The position numbers and the translations under genes are program-made. Positions 6,723-13,516 of a stretch of DNA of 64,000 nt are shown piece after piece. The stretch is taken from the IMG/VR virus record IMGVR_UViG_3300025115_000004, positions 1 through 64,000 of that record, one strand, 5' to 3'. The notes under the pieces were generated by a model, which was given only the letters and a program-made list of their open reading frames with translations, did no database searches and was not told the DNA's origin. The stretch is from a virus. Positions within the stretch are counted from its first letter, which is position 1; every line of letters begins with the position of its first letter.

Positions 6723-7126
6723 ACGTGTACTGAGTGAATATAGTAATTTACCCACTCCTGACGTACTTTCAGGTACTCTCCGATTGTTCTGGCTACAGCC
6801 TCCATGAACATGGAAATGTAGCACATATCATCTTCAAGGAACCCTTCAACCTCGAAACCAGAGGTCTCCAGAGTCTTACGGAGAGCGTAGTCAATAGCCA
6901 GAAAACTGTTCTGACATATAGCACTCCCGCTAGCGTGTACAGTCTGGTCATCGATCTGTAAAGTGAAAGAGACCACCCCGTTACTTCGATACATCCGGAG
7001 GGTTACAGGATTAAATAACTTCCTGTTTCGTCCGGCAATGATGGCGCATTCAGCTACGAAGGATCGATCCTGACGATGCCTAATGCTGTCCATCCCTTTC
7101 TTAGGTTCAAAAGACGTGATTTTCAT
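6719..7126 (-). CDS. unknown protein
   Basis: This 135-residue protein has a basic N-terminal third (RHRQDRSFVAECAIIAGRNRKLFN) and a mixed alpha/beta rest; no family recognised. It has start context AAGTAGTTATG and ends in an ATGA overlap with the membrane-protein gene. Confidence 0.55.
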   Translation of the reverse strand: MKITSFEPKKGMDSIRHRQDRSFVAECAIIAGRNRKLFNPVTLRMYRSNGVVSFTLQIDDQTVHASGSAICQNSFLAIDYALRKTLETSGFEVEGFLEDDMCYISMFMEAVARTIGEYLKVRQEWVNYYIHSVHV

Positions 7127-7128
7127 AA

Positions 7129-7524
7129 CTACTTAGTTTTTAGTGATTTGTACTTACCTTCATAACCAAATTTGACAGCATGCTTTGCTAGCTGTGGCGG
7201 GATGTGCTGGCATTCCTGTAGCTCATCCCCCGTGTACAGTACCCCACCGAGGACTGTGAATAGCTTTCCCCGATAATAGAACTGTTTGTCAGGATACTCA
7301 GGCTCAGGATCATTAACTATCTGTGTACCAAGTTTTTGCTCGATCCACTGAAGAATGATCTTTAGCCTTGTGTAGTTGGGGAACCTTCTTCTGTGTAGCG
7401 GGAACAGGTTGTGATCATAAATGATCACATAAATGTACCGCCTCTTTCCACACTGACGACTGTAACGAGTCACCAGATGCTTACGTTTCCCCACCGAAAC
7501 TGTAAACGTGTTTTTTAACCTCAT
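7129..7524 (-). CDS. unknown basic protein
   Basis: This 131-residue protein has an N-terminal 30 residues rich in Arg/Lys/Tyr (VGKRKHLVTRYSRQCGKRRYIYV). The C-terminal part contains YYRGKLFTVLGGVLYTGDE, a short beta-rich segment. Function unknown. Its start context is ACAGTAGAAATG, a deviation from the usual TAGTTATG, directly after tRNA-like element 3. Confidence 0.55.
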   Translation of the reverse strand: MRLKNTFTVSVGKRKHLVTRYSRQCGKRRYIYVIIYDHNLFPLHRRRFPNYTRLKIILQWIEQKLGTQIVNDPEPEYPDKQFYYRGKLFTVLGGVLYTGDELQECQHIPPQLAKHAVKFGYEGKYKSLKTK

Positions 7525-7543
7525 TTCTACTGTATTAATTTGA

Positions 7544-7585
7544 ACCGGATCAGGGAATCGAACCCTGATCTTGCTCCAAGCCGGT
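7544..7585 (-). ncRNA. tRNA-like mini-element 3
   Basis: On the - strand: ACCGG, linker CTTGGAGCAAG, ATCAGGG, loop TTCGATT, CCCTGAT, CCGGT, then T and CAA. The T-loop is canonical. The first base is the last A of the upstream TAA. The next ATG lies 19 nt beyond the element. Confidence 0.8.
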
Positions 7586-7794
7586 TATTTCACTAAAACG
7601 CATCCTGTCCTATAGGCGTCCAGAAACTCCACGTAGGTGTCGTCATAGTAGATCAGAGCAGAAAAAGCGGTTTCATCAGTGGAAAATCGTATGTCCTTTA
7701 CCCTGATCTGCAGATCGTTACTATCCAACCACTGGTTGATGCTTTCCTCCAGTTCTATTGATCTGGTTGACACAAAAATCTTAACTTTCTTCAT
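7585..7794 (-). CDS. small unknown protein
   Basis: This 69-residue protein has predicted beta-alpha-beta character (MKKVKIFVSTRSIELEESI…). No family recognised. It starts in AAGTAGTTATG and ends in the first bases of tRNA-like element 3. Confidence 0.55.
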   Translation of the reverse strand: MKKVKIFVSTRSIELEESINQWLDSNDLQIRVKDIRFSTDETAFSALIYYDDTYVEFLDAYRTGCVLVK

Positions 7795-7807
7795 AACTAC
7801 TTGGTTT

Positions 7808-8113
7808 TTAGCATTTAACTATTTTACCTCCAAAACTTCTGGCCTTCTTGATAGCCTCCCCCTTGGTGTACATGAGGGCTTTCCCTCCCATAGCCAGATA
7901 ACCCTCTTCAGTCATCCTACCCTCAGAAATATTCTGCTTTGAGGTATTTCTGTCTGTAGGAAGTTGTACCCTATACAGTTGCTTTATCTCTGTAGTCTGC
8001 ATCCTGAAGGTACCATACATTGCAAGATGCCACACATGAATTCCTTCCGATGAGTTTACAGGGAGTTTGTCATCTGCAATGTCATACTCTAAAGTAACAA
8101 TTACTTTTTTCAT
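7808..8113 (-). CDS. unknown protein
   Basis: This 101-residue protein opens with MKKVIVTLEYDIADDKLPV. Its C-terminal part GYLAMGGKALMYTKGEAIKKA resembles short helix-turn segments in phage early proteins. Unrecognised. Start context GAGTAGTTATG. Confidence 0.55.
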   Translation of the reverse strand: MKKVIVTLEYDIADDKLPVNSSEGIHVWHLAMYGTFRMQTTEIKQLYRVQLPTDRNTSKQNISEGRMTEEGYLAMGGKALMYTKGEAIKKARSFGGKIVKC

Positions 8114-8115
8114 AA

Positions 8116-8352
8116 CTACTCTTGTTTTATGGTTATTAATCCTTTTCTTACCAGTACTTTACAGTACTGAATCCCAAACTGAACCAAGAAAGAGGCTCTG
8201 GTAGGATGTACTTCCATGTCACCGTCTTCCTTTACGATCATGGAATCATTAGATAATCTGGTCAGTCTCTGAGTCTCTCGCAGAGCCTCTTTAAGCAGTG
8301 GAATATCCTCCTTAGAGAAGGATAAAATTTCCGGTTCTTCTTTCTTACTCAT
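8116..8352 (-). CDS. small helical unknown protein
   Basis: This 78-residue protein is rich in acidic residues and Leu in the first half (ILSFSKEDIPLLKEALRETQRL), probably a helical bundle. Its start ATG lies four bases after a TAGTTATG whose own ATG would give only a three-codon frame, so the context is shifted here. Function unknown. Confidence 0.5.
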   Translation of the reverse strand: MSKKEEPEILSFSKEDIPLLKEALRETQRLTRLSNDSMIVKEDGDMEVHPTRASFLVQFGIQYCKVLVRKGLITIKQE

Positions 8353-8369
8353 ACATAACTATTTGGTTT

Positions 8370-8588
8370 TTAATTGACTAAAGAATTAACATCGATCATC
8401 ATTACCGGTTTATCACCGATATATGCCCATAGCTGTACACCACTAACGCCTTGATATTTAGCCTCATAGTGGAAATAACTTCGAAGTGCATGGCCTATGT
8501 GATAATAGACCTTCCTGCGATCCCATGCAGCCCCCATATGGGTGACCCTGAGACGATAGGTTACTGGAGTGTAAATCTCGTAAGACAT
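8370..8588 (-). CDS. small unknown protein
   Basis: This 72-residue protein is rich in Tyr and aromatic residues (MSYEIYTPVTYRLRVTHMGAAW…). Unrecognised. Start context AATTAGTTATG, 25 nt after tRNA-like element 4. Confidence 0.5.
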   Translation of the reverse strand: MSYEIYTPVTYRLRVTHMGAAWDRRKVYYHIGHALRSYFHYEAKYQGVSGVQLWAYIGDKPVMMIDVNSLVN

Positions 8589-8613
8589 AACTAATTGATT
8601 TTAATTGATTTGT

Positions 8614-8654
8614 GCCTATCAGGGGAATCGAACCCCTGATGCAACCATTTAGGC
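8614..8654 (-). ncRNA. tRNA-like mini-element 4
   Basis: On the - strand: GCCT, linker AAATGGTTGC, ATCAGGGG, loop TTCGATT, CCCCTGAT, AGGC, then A and CAA. The split is 4+8, but the total is still 12 bp. The first base is the G of the upstream TAG stop. Confidence 0.75.
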
Positions 8655-8992
8655 TACGATCTTTCACCTATCCAGATACTGATCTCATTGTGGTAAGAGA
8701 CCTCAACAATAAACTCGGCTGAGTAGAGACCAAGAATCCCCTCAGCCTCAGCCTCCATGCGGAAAGCAGCATGGTAATCATTAGCCCTCTTACACCCCTC
8801 AAGGAGTTTATAGGCTACAATATCACCAGACGTGAGGATATTACCCTCAGCGTCAAGTATTTCGATGACTTTCCAGTCACCTAATTCCTGATCCCATATC
8901 CGGCCAGTATTTCTGATCTTGATATGATCAGCCACGTGAAATGAGATACCCCACTTCTCGCTCGCTCTTGCAAGTACTTGATCTTTAGTCAC
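8654..8992 (-). CDS. unknown protein, GTG start
   Basis: This 112-residue protein starts at a GTG (MTKDQVLARASEKWG…); no in-frame ATG gives the full helix. A central alpha-helical part ends in a beta strand (VSYHNEISIWIGERS). Unrecognised. It is the only gene of the run with a GTG start and lacks the TAGTT leader. tRNA-like element 5 lies 38 nt upstream. Confidence 0.5.
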   Translation of the reverse strand: MTKDQVLARASEKWGISFHVADHIKIRNTGRIWDQELGDWKVIEILDAEGNILTSGDIVAYKLLEGCKRANDYHAAFRMEAEAEGILGLYSAEFIVEVSYHNEISIWIGERS

Positions 8993-9030
8993 TGTACTAA
9001 CAGATTAATCTCTCGCACTATTGCGATTGT

Positions 9031-9072
9031 ACCGGAGGCTGGAGACGATCCAGCCCTAGCACCATGTCCGGT
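9031..9072 (-). ncRNA. tRNA-like mini-element 5
   Basis: On the - strand: ACCGGA, linker CATGGTGCTAG, GGCTGG, loop ATCGTCT, CCAGCC, TCCGGT, then A and CAA. It has twelve paired bases. The first base is the A of the upstream TGA. Confidence 0.75.
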
Positions 9073-9317
9073 CATTGTAAATACTCTTCCTGCTCTTTAA
9101 TGCGCTCAATCTCTGTTATTATGGCCTTGAAAGCCGTAGCAGGGATATTAATAGCCTTACCGCCCTGAGGATAGATTGTTACATCCATCACCGAGCCTTT
9201 GTTCAGGAAGCCGCCTGTATGGTTCTTTACAGGGGGTTTTACCTCTCTGAAGTACCATCTGATGACAACATCCTGTGCATCACCACTGTCGGTTGTAAAC
9301 TCTACTGCATTCTTCAT
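9072..9317 (-). CDS. small unknown protein
   Basis: This 81-residue protein has beta-rich N-terminal strands (FTTDSGDAQDVVIRWYF) and a Glu/Lys-rich C-terminal helix. Unrecognised. Start context AAGTAGTTATG; its stop is the first codon-sized word of element 5. Confidence 0.5.
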   Translation of the reverse strand: MKNAVEFTTDSGDAQDVVIRWYFREVKPPVKNHTGGFLNKGSVMDVTIYPQGGKAINIPATAFKAIITEIERIKEQEEYLQ

Positions 9318-9358
9318 AACTACTTGAATTTAAGGTTTATACTTATTCATCATAGTAT

Positions 9359-9577
9359 TCATAACCATGTTTTTCTAACAATTTTAGGCTTCTTGTTAAC
9401 TAGTTGCCATTCTTCAAACCATTCTCCCCATTGACCTCTACGTGAACGGGTTACATACACTACACCATTTTTGCTCTCATTTAAGAGATTGCGCATAACT
9501 CTTTTTACATCTCTGTAAGTAGGATAGAAACAAGAGTTTTGTCCTACTTGTACCCAAGGTCTAAGCATTTTTGCCAT
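9359..9577 (-). CDS. small basic unknown protein
   Basis: This 72-residue protein contains YPTYRDVKRVMRNLLNE, GVVYVTRSRRGQWGEWFEEW and a basic C-terminus. The Arg/Trp-rich core suggests RNA or DNA binding, but I do not know the family. Start context GATAGTTATG. Confidence 0.5.
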   Translation of the reverse strand: MAKMLRPWVQVGQNSCFYPTYRDVKRVMRNLLNESKNGVVYVTRSRRGQWGEWFEEWQLVNKKPKIVRKTWL

Positions 9578-9602
9578 AACTATCTGATTTTAATTGGTTT
9601 GA

Positions 9603-9644
9603 ACCGGAAGAGGGAGTCGAACCCTCTTCATGCTCCTAGCCGGT
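9603..9644 (-). ncRNA. tRNA-like mini-element 6
   Basis: On the - strand: ACCGG, linker CTAGGAGCATG, AAGAGGG, loop TTCGACT, CCCTCTT, CCGGT, then T and CAA. It starts about ten bases after the upstream stop, a looser position than most. Confidence 0.75.
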
Positions 9645-9654
9645 AAGTTGTTGA

Positions 9655-9972
9655 TTAATAAGCACTTTCTGACATCATTTGATTCTGTTCATAGGTAACA
9701 GATTCCCAGCTACCTTCCTCAGGATTAGTAAGATAGAAGAAATACTTCCTGAGTTGTTCTGCGATCTCATTTAACCGGTCATTATTTTCCCAGTCTGAGA
9801 TTGTACAATCATTGCACACCCTGCCCAGCATGCCACCGCCAAGGTAGTTCTGATAGGCTGTCATCTTTTCACCCTGAAAACCAAGGGTATCCAAAGTGAT
9901 CTCAATTCCACCGCCTCTGGACGATACTTTTTGCCTGAGGGTGATTTCTTCAAAATTAATGTTCTCGTTCAT
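9655..9972 (-). CDS. unknown protein
   Basis: This 105-residue acidic protein has a Gly-rich segment (YQNYLGGGMLGRVCNDC) and an Asn/Glu-rich helix. Unrecognised. Start context GATAGTTATG. Confidence 0.5.
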   Translation of the reverse strand: MNENINFEEITLRQKVSSRGGGIEITLDTLGFQGEKMTAYQNYLGGGMLGRVCNDCTISDWENNDRLNEIAEQLRKYFFYLTNPEEGSWESVTYEQNQMMSESAY

Positions 9973-9998
9973 AACTATCTGATTTAGTGTTGGTTTGA

Positions 9999-10040
9999 AC
10001 CCTGTCTGGGAAACGATCCCAGACTAGCTCCAAGCAGGGT
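9999..10040 (-). ncRNA. tRNA-like mini-element 7
   Basis: On the - strand: ACCCT, linker GCTTGGAGCTA, GTCTGGG, loop ATCGTTT, CCCAGAC, AGGGT, then T and CAA. It has twelve paired bases. The first base is the last A of the upstream TAA. Confidence 0.75.
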
Positions 10041-10321
10041 TAAGTTGTAAGGTCTTCAAAATCAGTCTGTTGGGGGTCATAATACCCGCCATTGTGGTTA
10101 CACGCATTATGTATGGTAACTTCCTCACCTACATTTAGATGCGCTGTCCTGACTGTTCTTTTGTGTGCCACGGCTAATGCTCTGGCCAATGTACGGACGG
10201 TTGTCAGATGGCTCAGGTTGTTTTGATCGATTATCAGCGAATAAACAACGGGAACTTCATTCCAACCGTTCACCGGTGAGCCACTCAAATTTACCTGAAA
10301 TGTAACGACTTTCTTATTCAT
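10040..10321 (-). CDS. unknown protein
   Basis: This 93-residue protein begins with beta strands (KKVVTFQVNLSGSP), followed by a basic helix (ARALAVAHKRTVRTAHL) and a Gly/Tyr C-terminus. Unrecognised. Start context AAGTAGTTATG; the stop runs into element 7. Confidence 0.5.
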   Translation of the reverse strand: MNKKVVTFQVNLSGSPVNGWNEVPVVYSLIIDQNNLSHLTTVRTLARALAVAHKRTVRTAHLNVGEEVTIHNACNHNGGYYDPQQTDFEDLTT

Positions 10322-10351
10322 AACTACTTGAATTTAAGGTTAATAATTTGC

Positions 10352-10393
10352 GCTGAGGAAGGGACTCGAACCCTTCCTTGCACCATGCTCAGC
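10352..10393 (-). ncRNA. tRNA-like mini-element 8
   Basis: On the - strand: GCTGA, linker GCATGGTGCAA, GGAAGGG, loop TTCGAGT, CCCTTCC, TCAGC, then G and CAA. The TGA stop of the upstream gene (10389-10391) lies inside the 5' acceptor strand, so the element overlaps coding sequence. Confidence 0.75.
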
Positions 10394-10667
10394 CTAGAAT
10401 CCTGATAGCCTCCATAACATCCTGTGTATCAGGCAGGGTGCCGTTGTTCAATCTGTCGATAACCACAATCAGGTTATCGGCATCTAGTTTGAATTGCACT
10501 ACCATGCCTTTGTTCCATACCTGTCCGTGACGGCCTTGGCAATGGCCTCTCCATGTGTAAGTTCCGGCCTTCCGATCGATACTGAGTTTACCGATATGAT
10601 TATGACCGATACCCCAGCCCCTGTGCCAGTCACTGCATCCCACTGTTGTTAACTTCTTTGCGCTCAT
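10389..10667 (-). CDS. unknown His/Trp-rich protein
   Basis: This 92-residue protein has a run of His/Trp/Cys (GCSDWHRGWGIGHNHIGK, then WRGHCQGRHG) that could bind metal, and a C-terminal helix. No family recognised. Start context AAGTAGTTATG, where the TAG is also the stop codon of the preceding small gene. Its own TGA lies inside element 8. Confidence 0.5.
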   Translation of the reverse strand: MSAKKLTTVGCSDWHRGWGIGHNHIGKLSIDRKAGTYTWRGHCQGRHGQVWNKGMVVQFKLDADNLIVVIDRLNNGTLPDTQDVMEAIRILG

Positions 10668-10669
10668 AA

Positions 10670-10816
10670 CTACTTGGTTTTAAATTGGTTATACAATCTA
10701 TTACATTCATCACGATAATTCTGTTCCCTGATACGTTTAACAGCCTCATAGTGAGCTATTTCCGATGCTGTAGGTTTAACCTTAGCTTTGATCAGGATAT
10801 TTAGCAATTTCTTCAT
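10670..10816 (-). CDS. small basic peptide
   Basis: This 48-residue frame (MKKLLNILIKAKVKPTASE… ending QFKTK) is a basic amphipathic helix. It has the conserved GATAGTTATG start context of its neighbours, which supports it as real. Its TAG stop is part of the next gene's TAGTTATG. Unrecognised. Confidence 0.55.
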   Translation of the reverse strand: MKKLLNILIKAKVKPTASEIAHYEAVKRIREQNYRDECNRLYNQFKTK

Positions 10817-10818
10817 AA

Positions 10819-11199
10819 CTATCTGATTTTAATGGTTTTACCTTCTTTTACGTCCCATATGGCCTGCTGGTTATATTTTCGGCCTGCTTCAATCGCCTCA
10901 TTTAAGTCTAAAATATTGGCAGACAGATCAATATAAACCTCACCATCATTTACCCATGCCCCTAAATATACCCCTGTTTGGAGAATACCCGCATTTGATT
11001 TGCACACTGTCAGGATATCTCCCTGAGTCAGTTCGTTAACCGGTTTGTTCATACAACCGTGAAAACCTACCATGTAACCAGCCTGTGGCCTCCTTCCGGC
11101 TATATTCAGGCTGCATCCATTATCCCTTTGGATTGTGTTAAACACATTTATAGCCAAGGAGTTAACGGCCAGTTGATTCATAAATGAATAACGTCTCAT
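10819..11199 (-). CDS. unknown protein
   Basis: The start at 11199 has the AATTAGTTATG context and gives 126 residues; the longer frame to 11259 would run through tRNA-like element 9 and is rejected. An N-terminal basic segment (MRRYSFMNQLAV) is followed by a beta-rich domain (YMVGFHGCMNKPVNELTQGDILTV) reminiscent of small barrel domains. Unrecognised. Confidence 0.55.
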   Translation of the reverse strand: MRRYSFMNQLAVNSLAINVFNTIQRDNGCSLNIAGRRPQAGYMVGFHGCMNKPVNELTQGDILTVCKSNAGILQTGVYLGAWVNDGEVYIDLSANILDLNEAIEAGRKYNQQAIWDVKEGKTIKIR

Positions 11200-11224
11200 A
11201 ACTAATTGATTTTTAATGATTTGC

Positions 11225-11266
11225 ACCCTGCACCGGACTCGAACCGGTGCCAGCACCATGCAGGGT
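11225..11266 (-). ncRNA. tRNA-like mini-element 9
   Basis: On the - strand: ACCCT, linker GCATGGTGCTG, GCACCGG, loop TTCGAGT, CCGGTGC, AGGGT, then G and CAA. It has twelve paired bases and lies three bases after the upstream TAG. Confidence 0.8.
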
Positions 11267-11269
11267 TAA

Positions 11270-11452
11270 CTATTTGAATATCAGTGTGGTACCAACCACA
11301 TACGCCTCGCTGTAGGCATTTTCAACCAGTATTGACCGGCCGTTACTCAAAAGTACTTCATGATCACCATTGTGACCTGTAACTGTCACTGTTTCAGTGT
11401 GTTTGCAGGCTACTATAGCAACCAGCAAACAGATAAGGATCAATTGCTTCAT
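11270..11452 (-). CDS. small lipoprotein
   Basis: This 60-residue protein has a short basic N-terminus, a hydrophobic signal (LILICLLVAIVA) and a lipobox-like VAC with Cys at residue 16. It is therefore probably lipid-anchored after signal peptidase II cleavage. The mature part is a short beta-rich domain. Phage lipoproteins of this size often block superinfection at the cell surface; that role is inference. Start context TTAGTTATG. Confidence 0.65.
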   Translation of the reverse strand: MKQLILICLLVAIVACKHTETVTVTGHNGDHEVLLSNGRSILVENAYSEAYVVGTTLIFK

Positions 11453-11454
11453 AA

Positions 11455-12066
11455 CTAACTGATTTCTAGGATTAACTGAAAATTAGTCTTCTTAATTCTA
11501 CGCCATATCACCCATGTTGCTGACTGCATTATCAGCGGGTTTACGTTAACTTTTGCTGCAGCATGCCGGTAACAGTCACTGAAGAATTTATACTGCTTTG
11601 CAGTCATTGCATACTCCCTGTCTCCTATATTGCGGCCTAAAGCTATCGCCAGTGCATGCCGGTCAATTGTCAGGCTAATGGCCTTGTCAGGGTACCTGAT
11701 ATTGAGGTAAAAGCTAGATATTTTTGCACCCTTTAGAATCTTAAGTATTTCTTTTTCAGTACCTTGCGAGGCCAGTATCTGCCTGCCTTTGCTTTTAAAT
11801 GACTCCATATGACCGCAATTACCTGTATACCAGAAGTCTGCAGCCAGTTTCTTATTCTGCTCCCATGTTTTTAAGGGACTGAAGCATGCAATTAACCCGC
11901 AAAACTTATTTACTTCTAACTCATTGGCAGTAAAGGTTTTAGCAAAGGTTAACGCCTCATTGTACCAGTCATACCTGTCGGCATCGCTGGTTAAGTTCCA
12001 GATTTTCAGGATGTTATTAACAGCCTTTGTTCTGGTTAACTGTTTGGTTTTGAATACCTGTTTCAT
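11455..12066 (-). CDS. phage protein with SP..W..N / DRHA motifs (DUF7178-like)
   Basis: The start at 12066 (MKQVFKTKQLT) gives 203 residues; a longer frame would cross tRNA-like element 10. Conserved-looking blocks are CFSPLKTWEQNKK near 63-75, LKGAKISSFYLNI near 112-124 and LTIDRHALAIALGR near 132-146. The pattern resembles a phage family that I believe is catalogued as DUF7178, with a helical, DNA-glycosylase-like look, but no activity is known to me. Confidence 0.5.
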   Translation of the reverse strand: MKQVFKTKQLTRTKAVNNILKIWNLTSDADRYDWYNEALTFAKTFTANELEVNKFCGLIACFSPLKTWEQNKKLAADFWYTGNCGHMESFKSKGRQILASQGTEKEILKILKGAKISSFYLNIRYPDKAISLTIDRHALAIALGRNIGDREYAMTAKQYKFFSDCYRHAAAKVNVNPLIMQSATWVIWRRIKKTNFQLILEIS

Positions 12067-12088
12067 TTTTGCTGGTTTTAAAGTTTGT

Positions 12089-12130
12089 AGCATGGGCAGG
12101 AATCGAACCTGCCCCAGTACCATACATGCT
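12089..12130 (-). ncRNA. tRNA-like mini-element 10
   Basis: On the - strand: AGCAT, linker GTATGGTACTG, GGGCAGG, loop TTCGATT, CCTGCCC, ATGCT, then A and CAA. It has twelve paired bases. It begins nine bases after the upstream stop and ends 22 nt before the next ATG. Confidence 0.8.
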
Positions 12131-12139
12131 GATAATCAA

Positions 12140-12286
12140 TTACTTCCTGTGGCCTTTCAGGTTTGCATAAACAGGCTTATTTTCACCAGTTTTAACCGAT
12201 TTTTTAACCTGTTTCTTGGCATATCCATGAAAACCTTTGTCAATCAGGTTGTTCACCTGTACCGGATTGTTAACTTTCCTTGTCAT
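12140..12286 (-). CDS. small basic peptide, first gene of the leftward operon
   Basis: From the ATG at 12286 (context GATAGTTATG) this gives 48 residues rich in Lys (GYAKKQVKKSVKTGENK), likely a nucleic-acid-binding or membrane-active peptide. The longer frame to 12352 would cross element 11 and is rejected. Unrecognised. Confidence 0.55.
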   Translation of the reverse strand: MTRKVNNPVQVNNLIDKGFHGYAKKQVKKSVKTGENKPVYANLKGHRK

Positions 12287-12314
12287 AACTATCTGAGTTT
12301 TAGTGAATAATTGT

Positions 12315-12357
12315 GGCCAGTCCTCAATCGAATGAGCACAGCTAAACTGCACTGGCC
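12315..12357 (-). ncRNA. tRNA-like mini-element 11 (leader variant)
   Basis: On the - strand: a 7-bp acceptor GGCCAGT / ACTGGCC, a 14-nt linker without GG, a short T-stem CTCA / TGAG with loop TTCGAT and one unpaired G, then A and CAA. The 3' strand is again 12 nt, here 7 + 1 + 4, close to the tRNA split. It lies in the leader of the operon rather than after a stop codon. Confidence 0.6.
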
Positions 12358-12403
12358 TGTAGTTATGCGGCTAACACGTTGAAACCAAACGGTTTGCAAG
12401 TCT

Positions 12404-12411
12404 CAAAGCTA
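12404..12411 (-). promoter_or_regulatory. candidate early promoter -7 element
   Basis: On the - strand this reads TAGCTTTG, fitting TAnnTTTG. It would start a transcript with a leader of about 110 nt that contains tRNA-like element 11 before the first gene. No good -33 TTG is visible. Confidence 0.35.
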
Positions 12412-12895
12412 CTTTTTTTATCTCCGGAACCTTGTAACCTCAGCTAGTTTGCCTTGGAGTTGACTGTCAGACAATTAAGCCTTTTTAGAACCGCTTCACA
12501 GCGGGATAACAGCCAGTTTTAAACCAGATCGCACCTATTTAATCGCGTGTCCGCCTGTCAGCATGTCAAAGAACTGACACAAATATACGGCACCGAAAAT
12601 GGCAATGTCAAACCTGATTATCAGCGAGTTACAAAGGTTTTGAGCTCAATTTGAGCCGAATTCTGCGCGGTTAATCGAGTGACAGTCAGCGAGTTAGACG
12701 CAATTTCACGCCTAAACAACTAGGTTTGCAAAAATGTAAATGTTAAAAAATGTTAAAAATAATGTGGGTGCTGCGAAACTGGCTGCAAATCAATGAGTTG
12801 TCAGGTCAAAAATTTTTCAAAATATTTCGATGCAGGTTAACAAACTAGGTGCGAAATAGGCCGAAATTAGCCTGCAGATATGTTAACGAAAACCC

Positions 12896-12909
12896 TAGTT
12901 ATATAACTA
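12896..12909. repeat. TAGTTATATAACTA palindrome
   Basis: A perfect 14-bp palindrome built from two copies of TAGTTAT, the same word that precedes most starts in the leftward operon. It recurs, extended to 16 bp, at 13517. Confidence 0.55.
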
Positions 12910-13168
12910 AAAAGTTCGTTGATAGCAACTACCTGAGTGACTGTATGTTATGTGCGAATTTGTGCGCTATTTATATGTATTTCAATATAATATTTTCCTA
13001 TCTGCATGCATCAGTGCTGATGAGCTAATATATTAAATATCAATCAGTTAACAATATTGACCGATAACACACATTATGTTAAATAGAATTGTATCGAATT
13101 GAATATCAATGAATTAAGTGGCGGGAGCGGGTGAAGCAAGCCGAGCGAAATCAAATCGAGTTTCCTTT

Positions 13169-13196
13169 CCCAGACCCCCACCCCCTCACACACCCC
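13169..13196 (-). other. G-quadruplex-capable tract
   Basis: The - strand has four G tracts of 3-5 separated by loops of 7, 1 and 3 bases, a strong G4 pattern in an otherwise AT-rich region. Confidence 0.45.
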
Positions 13197-13516
13197 AATA
13201 GTCCACCGCGTATGGAAACTTCGTTTCCCGGGCGGTACCCCTTATTTCCTCTCCTATACACCCCCATGAGGAAAATATACCTCATACCCCACCCCCTTTC
13301 ATATGAAGAGACTAGTATCATAGAGAAATATTCTATAAACCTTATACAGGTCTATAAAGTACCTGTACACCCCACAGATAGAAATATCAAATTTACCTCA
13401 TCACGCTTCGCGTGATACCGGCCATTTAAAAGATCACACCTCCCGGGAGAGTACCATACCAGAAATGTGAGAAAGTGTCTTAAATCGCCTTATTTTAAGT
13501 CGTCTTAACGAATGTC

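Noticed and set aside
10819-12352. Longer upstream starts for the frames ending at 10819, 11455 and 12140
   Set aside because: These extensions run through tRNA-like elements 9-11. Starts with the conserved leader (11199, 12286) or just after the element (12066) explain the layout better.
5070-12357. Mini-elements as ordinary tRNA genes
   Set aside because: They lack an anticodon arm and D-stem and are only 41-43 nt; no full tRNA cloverleaf was found in the window.
5070-12357. Mini-elements as intrinsic terminators
   Set aside because: No U-tract follows any of them; the next bases are N-CAA and a leader for the next gene.
13131-13415. + strand 94-residue frame in the control region
   Set aside because: Composition is dominated by C-rich repeats (many Pro), no start context, and it overlaps palindromic and G4-type sequence.
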